Source of the DNA: Paramacrobiotus metropolitanus
Lineage: Eukaryota > Tardigrada > Eutardigrada > Parachela > Macrobiotidae
Length of the DNA: 64,000 nucleotides
Assembly (NCBI RefSeq): GCF_019649055.1
Contig: NW_026570222.1
Coordinates: 682,001 to 746,000, forward strand
Direction: 5' to 3'
Every line of letters begins with the position of its first letter. Position 1 is the first letter of the stretch. Under the pieces are notes generated by a model. The model did no database searches, was not told the DNA's origin, and saw only the letters and a list, made by a program, of their open reading frames with translations. The position numbers were made by a program, and so were the translations under genes. Below are positions 38,671-50,600 of the stretch, one piece after another.

Positions 38671-40027
38671 CACAGTACACAGCACCGGTGCACGGTGCCC
38701 TGCCTGGTCGGTGCGGGTGTTTTATTACAGTGCACTCGATACTATCATGGGAGCTAATCGGATCGGCGATCGAGAGAACATGATCATTGGGATGATGATG
38801 AAATTTCATGGAGGTGCATTCAACGTGAGTGCTCGTGCCCGTCTCTATCCCCGGCGTTAAGGGCATTAATGTGTAGGGCGTTAACATTAAGATACTACAC
38901 ACATTGTGTTGTCCCCGTTGCACACCGGTGTAATATTGCACAGTTGTAGGGCGGTGATGTGCAGCGATTCCTGTCTGACTACACAGGAAAGACTGAGGCA
39001 TGCAGCAGCGCGTGTGTACTGTGTGGAGCGCGGAGGAGAGATCTATCCCGCTGGATGATTAGCGCGCCGGCCGCTTCAGCTCACTGCGGCCGGCTCGTAA
39101 TGGTTAGGGCCATTCAAGATCCGGATGCGGATAAAGAGCGCCTGGGCTTATATGGTGGGAATACAAGGGCCGGGACTGAGTTACCTATTTTCCTAATCTG
39201 GACTACTTGTCAGGCAGGGCACAGTAGGGAAGCCAGTAGGAATGTACCGGTCGGTGTTGTGTGTGTTTCAGTGCTAGTGTGTATGTGTGTATGTGCGCCA
39301 ATCGATACAATTATTACGAACAGGTGCAAAATAGCGGTGTTTGCAGCGGTCAATAAACGTCAATATATGAGCCATTACATGGATACAACACTCGGAAGAG
39401 TACACCATCCATATATATGCAGAAATACATAACTGGAGCTGACTGTTCGGGCCGTTGGCGTGAAACCCGGCTGCATGCACTGGGAATATGTATGAAAATC
39501 ACACTCCTACTAGCTAAAGCGAACAGTGGATTGCAGCACTAGATCCGCATCTTGAGTCATAATCTGTAATTATGCCCGAAATTCATATAGTAACAGAGTG
39601 CAACTTTTATTTAATTATAACAATCTCTATAATAACAGCACAGTAACTCATACAGCTTCATTTAATTTTAATAGCCGGTAAAAGGCCTTGTTAGCATTTG
39701 CGCTTGCACCGGCCACAACGCAAACCTTCATTAGAACTAAACTAATTTAATAATGCCGATCTGTGTAAAAATTAACGCTTAAATAGTGGCACCGCGTGCA
39801 ATGAAACCTGTAGTGCTCGCGGCTAGTTTATCTGTGACATATGTTTATGTTTATCTGTTTATGTGTTTATCTCTGACCTCGCTATTTATCTCTGACAGTC
39901 TCTCATCGTGCTCACAAAACCTTTTACAGGAGAAACAATGTACTCGTATTTACTGAGTCCCCGTAGATTTTAGTTGCACAGTGTGATGCAGAAAATATGA
40001 TATAATTGAAAATATGATTTAATTGAG

Positions 40028-40288
40028 ACTTTTACTATTAACGCTGGTTACAGTTGTGCCAAAAGTACCGGACTTATAAATTACCGGACCGTACCGGACT
40101 TATAAATTACCGTTGTGCCAAAAGTACCGGACTTTTACTATTAACGCTGGTTACAGTTGTGCCAAAAGTACCGGACTTATAAATTACCGGACCGTACCGG
40201 ACTTATAAATTACCGTTGTGCCAAAAGTACCGGACTTTTACTATTAACGCTGGTTACAGTTGTGCCAAAAGTACCGGACTTATAAATT
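40028..40288. repeat. Tandem repeat, 103-bp unit, about 2.5 copies
   Basis: Units begin with ACTTTTACTATTAACGCTGG at 40028, 40131 and 40234. The third breaks off after TATAAATT near 40288. Within each full unit ACCGGACTTATAAATTACCG occurs twice and TTGTGCCAAAAGTACCGGAC also recurs, so the unit is itself built from shorter repeats. Copies are nearly identical, which points to recent expansion or homogenisation. Confidence 0.95.
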
Positions 40289-41579
40289 TTGCGTGCTCTA
40301 TAAATCGTAAATCGTCGTCAGCTGATAAGGGGCCGGTCATCGGCTCCCGTCTCAGAAGCATTTGGTGTATGAAGCGTATTTGTCCCTGGTTAGTGATGAT
40401 CAGGGGTCAAGTCAGACTTTAGGCGAACACCCCGAAAAACATCATGGCCAAAAAAATGCGGCATGCGTTAGGAGCTACGGAGAGTGTATAGTGATTTGAA
40501 CAGAAGTAGATCCCGGAACAGTATTTTATCCGTTTATCGTCAACGTTTCGTTTACTTTGTATATATTTAACATACATTCGTCTGGCAAAAGCAAAATAAA
40601 CCAGCAGTACAATCAGTTTTGTCACTAAATTATGGCGGATCTAAAATATATTCATAATCTGTCACTAGAAGAGAGAAACAACACTCAAAATGTAAATGGT
40701 AAGAAAGTAGTCAGAATTAAAGCAACAATCGTGGGAAACAAAAGTTTTTGTTATAATGTGGGTGAAACAAGACGGGCCAGAGTCACTCTACAATAGTGCA
40801 GTCAGTAGACTGCATTAATTGTAGAGCGGCACTGGACGGACAAACTGTTGACATACAAATATTGTAACGCGGTAAGACAGGAGGACACCACAATCAGAAG
40901 AATGGTTGTGCGCCGGATACATCCTGCCAAAACGATGCAGCAAAGAAGGCCCTGCTGTCATGTCTCCATTAAGAAAATATAAAATAACGGAAGAAACTCA
41001 AACCCGGTCTCGCCGACTCTGGAGCCGTTGTCGTTGTACATAATAATTCATAGTGCTATACATAGTGCTGTACATACCCAGCACGACATATAAAGCGATA
41101 CCACCTATCTGAAATATGTTAGTAATTAATAATACAAAATAAAACTATGTGCTCCTACCTGATGCATTCAATTCAAATAAAATTATTGCGAGCAAGTTGC
41201 GGTACGACACTAACGTTAAGCAGTTATGTGCAAGGCGGCTTCGATTAGGTATTTAGCAAACAGTGGAAGGTCACTCAAATGGCTAGCTAATATACGGTAT
41301 GTGGTTATGTGTCTTAGTTTTAATTTTCGAATGTAATATAAATTTTAGAGTAGTATCCGGTTGTAGCCATGTGTTTTAAAATCGTAATAAATGAAGTTTA
41401 CTTGTAATACATTATTTGTATTCAATTTGAGAATGGATTTCATTTTTAACCAAACATAGTTCGAATAGTTGTTATAATCTGCAATATATAGCCAAGGCGA
41501 CCAATTCGTTCACAACCTTTTGCTCGGTTTGGTATCTACGTATACAAATAGTAAAACACTATTCACTTGATAGTATTTA

Positions 41580-41729
<150 letters not shown>

Positions 41730-44029
41730 AACAGCAGAATGAGACTTCCAGTAAATGAATCTAAATGTTCGAAACAGATTTTTGTATTTTACCGGTAGAT
41801 GCCTGCTTTATGCAGTTGAGCACCGCGCAAAATAACACGTGAGAGCTCCCAAGAAGTTCTTCATCAGCTTGCGACCTTAAAACAAAATTCAAAAATGAAC
41901 AGCTGCGATGGAAATGTAGTCAAATTTGAAACAAATCTCCATCTCTATGTAGCACGAACATAGTAGCATAGTACAGTGCACAACGTGGAAGGAGGATCTG
42001 CAAAAAGATGCGCGGTACTGGTACACGCGGCTGGAACGTATGGTGTACCGAGGTAAAGGCATTCAATGCAACAGGTTGCTAACCGCGAGCGGAATTAATT
42101 AATAATAACAAATGCAATAATAAAGTAAATACACTACTGCGTATTGTATTTACTCGTACCGTTGAAAATCGTATATAAATAAATATATATAAAAGCGTTG
42201 TAATGGTGCGTCTCTGTTCCTCACAGTTCAAGGCGAATACGGCTGCTTACCACACTGCCGCTTTGTTCTCATCAACTTGCACACATTGTGCTCAAAGCAT
42301 GGAGTCCATAAAAGAAGGATAAAAAACTGCTACCCGGTAACGTTTTGATGTTCATCATAAGTTCTGGCATACTGTATGTGTTATTATTGTCTTTATGCTT
42401 AACTGGTATGTACTGGTGTCGCTTGTTATAATTATATGCGGTTTTCGTGGATTATCGTTGGGTTTAAGTCCGTGCTCCTGGTCGACTTGAGTTCCGGTTT
42501 GCAAATGCAGAATTTATTCTGCAACCTGGGACCTTGACTACAGAAGGATTGGATTTGGTGAACTTACGAATCAAGGCCGTGCAGCTTACCGGTTAATAGC
42601 AGTTCTGTTATGTCGGAAACCCGCCGGGCCGCCGTGGACTGCAGTCTTCATCGCGCTTTGGATCACCTTTCGTTCTCCCCCGAAGCCCCCCGGAGGGTAC
42701 TGAGTAGTCGTTAAAAATACTGATAAAAATGAATAAAAATACGTCGATGTGCATGTGGAGGGAGCATTTTTCAAAGAGGCGTATGTATAACAGGTTTGTC
42801 ATAGTACGGTAATTTTAGAAACAATAATCATACTTATAAAGTCGTAGTTGTGGCTGTGTTAATTTTGTTCGTGCCGAACAAAAGGGCATCCAGCGAATAT
42901 TAGAGGTATACTCGTACTACCTTTATCCTGAACCGACAGCAAGAAGTATGTTTTATAGTTTATTCTCCTGCTTTCGTTTTGCTTATTTTGTTAATGGTAA
43001 TCGCCCGGGTATACAAAGGGACTTGTGACCATTTAAGTTGAACATGCTCTATATATTCCTCGTATAATATCAGGTTTGATGAGGCGAGTTTTCAAATTCT
43101 GCTTTGCACTGCCATTGCAGATCGTTACTGTAGGAAACACCAATAATCGCAACCACAGCAGCATACATATGAGCCTGAACTGCATTTGCAATTCTCTGCA
43201 TTGCAAAATTATGACCAAAATGGAAGCACAGACGTCATAACGACGAAACCTTTGAGAAGATGATCGTTATCAAAAGCGTTGCTCCATAATTACTGTCACT
43301 TCCAGCGCACTGTTTTCTTTTTCTGACGTTACTAAGGACCTGATGCGAACTGTGGTAAACGTCCGCTTAGTTCCGTTTACAGCTGGGTGGGTGCCGGTGG
43401 GAAGATTTCCATCAAGGATATGTTTTTGTTAATTTCGCTAACCTTTGTTTAGCTGCTGCTGCATTTAGATGCAAGAAAAAGTCATCTGATGTATCGCGAA
43501 CAATTTCCAGCCCTGTAATTTTGTCACATTTACGAAGTCTGAATCAATACAACGCGAACCGGTAATACTAGTTAACAGTACGACCTAAGGCGCTGTGACA
43601 AGTGCACAGAAGTCCGCGGGTAAAACCCGTGAGCCTCCCAAAGACAAGTGACGAGTTCCTGCCGTGATTTCAGAGATGTGACAGGATACGTGTAGGCCAA
43701 TGTGTGAAGTCGCCAGAGGTATTTTAGAAACGGAGTACCGGTATATGAAAGGTCTACACGAACACCAGCTGGAGAAACGCGACACTTGTATAGATTTCAT
43801 TCCGTCACCGGAAGCAGTAGTTAGTCTCACGAGTCCGAGTTGCAGTCATATTGTTTTTTAAGGATTTCACTTGGTCGGCTATGTATATATTTACAGCACC
43901 GGTTTACCACATTACGGCCACAGTGACGTTTTCTGTTGCACAGGGATCTTCGTAACTTCGGTATTAATATTCTCTGCTGTTCACATGCAGTTTGTATTTG
44001 ACTTAATTCCCATTTGTTCGGCGAACACT

Positions 44030-44140
44030 ATGTCCGAGCGCAGATTACGGCCGAATGGACACTATGGTGCAGCTTCGCAGTCAGGGCCATCGAGATTGAC
44101 AACCAAGAACAACGGGTACCGGATCAATTCCATCGAACGT
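44030..44140 (+). CDS. Candidate orphan first coding exon
   Basis: A frame starting MSERRLRPNGHYGAASQSG at 44030 runs about 37 codons into a strong donor (CGAAC then GTAAGT at 44140/44141), leaving phase 1. An acceptor-like CATGCAG ends at 43989, so a 5' leader exon is possible. Composition is polar and basic, with no known domain. It cannot be an alternative first exon of CRTC spliced straight to 51502, because that exon needs phase 0. No phase-compatible partner is evident before 47.6 kb, which holds only the minus-strand retroelement. It may be a first exon of an unrecognised gene or a chance frame. Confidence 0.3.
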
Positions 44141-44212
44141 AAGTTTCCGTTATGTCTGGATCTGGTTCGAATAAAGCTGTATTATTAGTAACACGCAAGG
44201 TATTCCTTTCCA

Positions 44213-44291
44213 CGAATGGTTCACTCTAGAGTGAACCATTCGAGAGAGAGAGAGAGAGATCTCTTAAGAGAGACCATAAGAGATCTCTTAT
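44213..44291. repeat. Perfect 30-bp palindrome, (GA)n run and 16-bp palindrome
   Basis: CGAATGGTTCACTCT at 44213-44227 is exactly complementary to the next 15 bases (to 44242), centred on TCTAGA with no spacer. A GA run follows to about 44259. A second perfect palindrome, ATAAGAGATCTCTTAT, occupies 44276-44291. The cluster lies about 250 bases from the poly(A) end of the retroelement remnant. Confidence 0.92.
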
Positions 44292-44543
44292 CAAGCTGTA
44301 TCAAAAGCTGATCTCAGGACTAATGCATGTTTGTACGTAAAACCACTAATTTCCTCCTGAAATGCTAAAGGTATTCCAGTGGTACGATACTCATACTTAC
44401 CCTGTAGCATGAATTCAGACACCTACTGTATTTAATTTTAAATTACGTTCTATGTACTGTAATCCAAATTCGATAACAACAGTGTCTACGACTGGACGGT
44501 ACTTATGGAGTATATAGGAATTCCTTGTAAAATCCAGTGCCGC

Positions 44544-45634
44544 TTTTTTTTTCTAAACAATAAAACCTTTAATAAGTATCATGGTACGAGTACAAACTAT
44601 GCACCAGAGCAAAACGGCATTTACAAAAGAAACAATTCCTCTATGCTATCCTGATCGGGGATCGTACCCATTACACAAATCGCGTTTCCCCGTTGTATTC
44701 GCATAGATATTCGCTGTTTAAAAAACTCTTTCGCCCGCTTTTGGCCAGTTGAAGTCGCTATACCGTTTCCAACCGTTTCCACTAGCTTTTTAGTACCGTC
44801 TCCATAAGGTCCGTAAATTTCGATGGCTGCAGCAACGAAATCGTATCTTGCTTGCATCCAAGCGTGTTTCGCTAGTTTCTTCCTTTCGGCGAGTTCGGCT
44901 GCTGCGCCGGCGTTCACGGAAGTGCGGTCGATATACGAGGCCGCCAGCGTGTCCACGCAGGTAACGTCTATGGCCAGCGGTTTTCCGCGCGCCCACGGTA
45001 TTAGTGTGATCACGTCCGGCCTTTTCTTATCCTTCACATACAGACCTTTTGGTTCCATTCTAGAAGGAAAACCGGCTGACTTCAAGCCTCGAGTAAATTC
45101 CGCGCTGATTCCGTCATGTCGTGGTAGTCTTCCGGCAGACCGCTTACAGCGAAGTCCATGCCGGCCTAACTCGTCGACCAACCCACCACAAACGCACACG
45201 TGCGGAGTAACGATCGGTGCTCCCAGACGCAGCGCAACGCTAATGCGAAAAGCGTTGTCATCCAATAGGTTACCGAGGCAAGTTGCCGGTAATGCATGGA
45301 TCCACACGCCTGATTCCGGGACTGATACCGCCTTCAAATGTGCCACTTCCTCCTGCGATGTTCGTAGTGCGGTCAGTCGTGAAAATGTATGCAGAGTGTT
45401 AGGAGTATCCCATGCTTTCTGGACGTGTCGGAAAGTTTCCGCGGGAAGTTCCTCGGCGTTGGCGTCTAACTTCCACGCGCGAGTGGCGGTGGTAACATCA
45501 GTTGCCGTTAGTGTCGGGCACAATCTGGAAATCAGTGGGCGCAATGAAGAAGCCGATGCCAAGTAAGCAGAAGGATCTAGCTTCTCAGTGCGTCTGATCC
45601 CCAGACCACCGAAACGAACGGGAAGGGAAGGCAC
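44544..45634 (-). mobile_element. R2-like non-LTR retrotransposon, 5'-truncated, endonuclease end only
   Basis: A 337-codon frame (45634 to stop at 44621) keeps only the C-terminal part of a retrotransposon polyprotein. It starts in the LPVRFGGLGIRR segment that normally follows the reverse transcriptase. It continues through a Cys/His cluster (CVCGGLVDELGRHGLRC) and a restriction-like endonuclease core: RLPRHDG, EPKGLYVKDKKRPDV and LAIDVTCVD, matching the RH, EP, KxPD and DVT landmarks of R2-clade enzymes. About 70 bases after the stop, a 9-base A run on the minus strand (44544-44552) looks like the retained 3' tail. No reverse transcriptase remains upstream, so the copy is dead on arrival, as expected from incomplete target-primed reverse transcription. 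The frame is nevertheless undamaged, suggesting recent insertion. It also reads a little further left through an in-frame 27-base duplication. Confidence 0.85.
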
Positions 45635-45680
45635 TATACCACATGCGGAACTTTTACGTACTATACCACATGCGGAAGTT
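45630..45680. repeat. Short direct duplication at the 5' edge of the retroelement
   Basis: CTATACCACATGCGGAA occurs twice with a 27-base period (around 45634 and 45661). It coincides with the point where homology to the element is lost, so it may be a junction scar. On the minus strand it keeps the frame open. Confidence 0.7.
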
Positions 45681-47659
45681 TGAGGGGTTATTTTGTCCTC
45701 CTACAAGTAGCAGCACCATCCGGTTAGCGTAAGACCTATAATATGAGTGAAATCTGATGTTGCAGCAAGAAACCACCGAAGAAACCACCGAAGTTTGTAC
45801 GAAGTCAGAAAAGTGTACTGGCAGTAAGCTGCCGAAGACAAACTGGAGTGGTATATCTCGAGTATATGTAATCCAGAATACAATTTTGGTTTGTCGCTCA
45901 CACACTTCGTTAAATTTAAGAAGATTTTTAACGTTATTTGTGTACGTACGCTATGGTAAAATATCTTACTATTTGACCCGCGTTAACGAAACTGTCAGTT
46001 TCCCTGTTACTCTCTTCCCTCCCGATTGCGAACACCGACCATGGTTCAAGAAAGGGCTGTAAAACTTTTGGGTTCAGCGCCGTCGCCTAAAATTAGTAAC
46101 ACTGGAAAAATTGTGTAGTGAAGAATACGTACAATAATTATGCTCGTAGCAATAAGCTTTTCTGTTTTTAAGCTGCAGTATATGCAGTATTATTATACAA
46201 ATAGGATATCCGCTCTTTTTTGTTACTGATACTGGCCAGCTTGTCGTTACCAGATTATGTATAAGTACGCTATACTATATAAGCAGAAACTTTCGTATTT
46301 GAGGCAACATACTATTGTTAAACAGTGTAAAACATGTTGTTTGACATGGCGGTACTTATATTTTAATTATATTTTATAGTATTTTACCGCAGGCATTTGT
46401 TTATTAATTTTTTATGTCAATTGGAAAGGTTTTTTTAACGGTAACGCATGTAAAAAATAATTATTATTTTTTGTTTATCCCACTGCTCGATGTGTGGCGA
46501 CGGCCTTGGTCATTGCCCACTACACCCGTGCGTGTTTTGGGAAGGCTGCTCCAATTCTTAAACATTTAAATCAGCACTTTCGTTGTCGTCGGTAGAAATA
46601 CGGGGCGCATATATGTTTAGCGCTGTACTGCGTAGAACTCTTTTTTGGTTTAAGTTATTATTATTTTAGTCAGCAAACTGCAAACAGCGAATCTTTCAGC
46701 GGGTTTCGCACTGACAAACGTGCACAGTAAACTTTCCGTTACGAAGAGGCTTGTGGAGTTCGGCAGTGTTCAGATCAATTGCTTTATATATGTCACGTGT
46801 AGCACATACATAGACTACCCGCTACGCATAGGGTTGCAATTTGAATACAGTATTATTGCAACTGCCGTGCCGTGTAAATACGTTGCGGTGTGGTTACTGC
46901 AAGACTAGCAATCTTCGCGTACACACTCACGAGGCTAGATTGCTTATGAAGTCCTGGGGTACAAGCGGAAGCCCTATAACTTGGAACTTGCAGGAACCAA
47001 CAGATTCATTATTATCATGGCTACTGAAAACCTCGTTCATGATGTTTCTGTTTTTGTGAGGGAATAATGTTTTAATAATTTATTGCTTCGAACAATATAC
47101 TCTGCGCACTGTTTCCGATCATTACTCTATTCGGGCACAACTGGATATTTATACGCGTTACACATAATACATTTGCCAAATTAGTATACGTTTTGTATGT
47201 GTTCGTGCTGCCACAATGCCACATACACGTATATGTGCTACCCTAGTTATCAACTGATTGTGGTAAAACACTGCGCCAGTATCCTTTTCTTGTTATCCCC
47301 CCGTTGGTTGACAGCTTAAATGAGAAATTTATTCCCTTTCCTTCGTGTTGGTCCCTTAGCGCAGCTGCGTTCCTTGATCCACGCCATGTACAAACCGAGT
47401 TAACTGCGCCTATAACGCGCCTGGAACACAGGCACAATAACCGTGCATATATTCTGCTGCGTTGTTTTCTGCTGGATTAAAGAACAGTGCCTATTGAATT
47501 GCCATATTACACTGTTTGACATATGGTGACATTATTCCATTGGATTGCCTCTAATGGTTGACACCATCATGCCAGCAAATTAACTGACTTCCTGTATACC
47601 TGGAAATCTTTGTTTTTACACTAAAGAAACACACCACCGCATCTCCAACCATCCCAAAA
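45681..47659. other. Upstream region of CRTC, no secure gene
   Basis: This is about 2 kb of AT-rich DNA between the retroelement remnant and the CRTC start. Frames are short. The promoter and leader of CRTC are expected at the right end; the 60 bases before the ATG are A/C-rich and lack upstream ATGs close by. No TATA box or other element stood out. Confidence 0.5.
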
Positions 47660-50600
47660 ATGTCTAACAATCCTCGGAAATTTTCAGAGAAAATTCAGAT
47701 ACAGCTGCAAAAGCAGGAGGAGGAAACCAGGCGATTCAACGAAATGATGCAGGAAGCACAACTCGTCAAGGTATGTGTATTGCGAATTTGATTGGCGATG
47801 GACGTTATCTTGTAAGTTTTAAGTGTAAGTACTTGCTGGATATTAATTAGCTACTCATCATTATAGCACGTTTTTCGTATAATTTGAGCGGAATATCTAA
47901 ATCAGGCTCTGAACTCCTCGTACTTTAAATGGCAGACTTATAGTGTGAAGTGATGATCATTCCGTCCAGTTTATTCTTATGGGAGTAAATCACTAACGTG
48001 AACAAGCGCCAGATCAGAGATTTTTAGGATTCAAGCTTGTACTTTTCACAACATAACTTCCATTGTATAATTACTAAAAGTAATTCTAGTGAATTAAAAT
48101 TAGCGTACGATTATTCGGATCTCATAGTACGAGTAGCTCTTAAGTGTTTCGCCTATGTACCGGTAAGTGCACTGGTCACATTTTGATGTGTTATATATAC
48201 TGAGCAATTGTTTGGCAGTTCCTTAACATTACACGGTAGGTACAGGTTAAATGCGCGAGTCGAAATTTAGTTTATAATTTAAAATCGGTCTTATTTTAGC
48301 TAGTATTTGTTTGTTATGATTTCTTAGTAATATTTGAAGAAAATGTTACTATATGAAAACGATGTTACTATATGTTACTATATGTTGACTATATGTTACT
48401 GTATGTTACTGTTATATGAAAAATGTTGTTATATGAATAATAAAAGTTTGATTAGTTTTCCGGCTGATTTTGGTTTCTGCCGATTGTTACCCAATTGCGG
48501 TTTTCTATATAATTAGCCTGACTGCTGGTAAATATTTTGTGATAAAGTGTAACCCAATTTCGACCAAAGTTTAGTGGGTTTTGTTTTCTTTTCTTTTCAC
48601 TTTCTGCGTTCGGTCGTCAGTGAAAAAGATAGTGCTTATGTTAATCAGCTAAGTTGCTAACGTGGGTGTTATTTCGTGCGTCGTTTTACGGTAGATTTGT
48701 AGTGTGTATGTATCGGTCATTATATTTTGGGACAACCAAGCGCGCCTATCTACCACAACTTCGATAAAAGAGATACGTTTTCTGCCTCGTTTATCATAAC
48801 TAATCGTAAACACATACGTACGTACGCTTCGAGGTGCTGTGGTATGCCAAACGATTTCCTGTTGGAACTACGTATACATAATTACAAACACAGTGATCGT
48901 GCATAAAATTGCAGATGAAATGTATATTTTATATAGTATACGATTATGTGTTCTCTACTACATTAAATTACCACAAATAAGACAAAGTGAAACGTAATAA
49001 GAACTGTAAGAAAAAACGGTTTTCAAAAATGCTTCGCTTGTCGTTTGATCATGTCCTAAACTTAGTGTAACTTTGACTGTGATTTGCTGATTGCTAACTC
49101 GTACTAGCTAATTTGTTTGATAAAATTGTCATATTAATTAAGCAAGTGCTGGATGTGTTCAGTGACAACAAGAAATACTGTGAACATAAAGCTTTCGTGC
49201 TGCTCCGAATTCTCATGCTGTCAATAATGTCGCGCGCGCTTTTCGCAGTTAATATGCGCCATTTTTCTTCTTTTGTGCGAAGCTTGCTTAGTTATTATAA
49301 AACATTTTAGAAATTATTTTTAAAGACGATCAAAAATCATTTATAAGAGAATCAGGAGAAAAGAGAACTATATTTTAGAGTTAGAATTCGTTAACTCCGG
49401 CTAGGTAGCATTACATATCTTTACACTGGGATCTTCTGAAGAAGAAAACTTTTGCTTGTGCATCTGCATACGATCAAGCGAATATTTGATGAAGCACATG
49501 TTGGCGTTTTTCATCGCGGTAAGCCTGCTCAGACGGAAGCAACGTGACAGAGCGTTTATCAATCACTTTATGTGATGTTTGTATATTCCCATTCATCCCA
49601 AGAATTGGCTGTGCAGTTCGTGCATGGCACCGGAATAAGCGGTGTCGGGTTCTTGCATTCATTCGCACAATCACAGTCTAATTGAGAAGATGCTGGTGGT
49701 AGAATGTGACCGTTATTTATTTGTTAGCTGTTGCGCTAATATGTGGGCGATAGAGTAGAATTCATCTGTCGGAAAAAATAAATGTATTTTGTATTGTCGG
49801 ATACTTAAATGCAAAGGTGCCATCAACATCTTATGTTTGATAGTTTACCGTAAATCTTCTTTGATTATGTATTATATTTATTACGGAAATTTTACGAAGA
49901 TGTAAAGTACTTTTATTATTACCATACGGCGTACAAATTAACTTCTGTGTTAGTGTTACCAGCAATTAAAACACAGTACTCTGTACAGGAAGAAAATTTC
50001 ACCCGTTCACCACAGATGCACTCGTATTATTGATATATAGTATATACATAATTTAACCTTTGGCTGGCTTGCTTCTTGTTATTGTCAGCTTGGTTGCTTG
50101 TGTATAAAAATAGTGAAAAGCATTACGTTGCAAAATAATGCAATTCTAGAATGTTAACACCACTTTTGCGATATTAATTATTGTTTTGTTGCGGATACAA
50201 CATCCCGCTTTTGACGTATGAGCATGAGACGTATTTTGCTGGAAGCCAATTTCTTTTACGAATGATGCTTAGAAGTAAGGCGATAATTATTACTCGTTTC
50301 CGGCTGTAATCATTTAATGGAATGACCGTTTCGTTAAGAGGGCTAAATCACATGGTGTGGTGTTTACGTGGTTGGTTTGAGCATTTGCATAATTGCCTTA
50401 ACGAAGGGGTCGGGATCGCGTACACGGTACAGGTAGGTTGGGTGACCGAGAAAGCACCACATTAACAATTGCACGAACGCTAATCAGAAATTCAAAATCC
50501 ACATGTTCCACAACCAGGCAACAGGCTGCACATGTGCCGGTGCGATCCGGGACTGGGAATCTCCAGTCTCCACTCTCCAGAATACCCGCACAGTACTACG

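Noticed and set aside
38354-39001. 215-codon minus-strand ORF
   Set aside because: It overlaps the candidate plus-strand exon in a GC-rich patch that is open on both strands; there is no family resemblance and it runs past a good minus-strand donor near 38462.
40028-40288. CRISPR-like array
   Set aside because: The units are contiguous tandem copies without unique spacers, in a eukaryotic genome.
43225-43240. CRE-like TGACGTCT upstream of CRTC
   Set aside because: It is a single near-match, about 4.4 kb from the CRTC start, and such octamers occur by chance.
44823-45566. 247-codon plus-strand ORF
   Set aside because: It is antisense to the retroelement endonuclease frame, which has recognisable motifs on the other strand.
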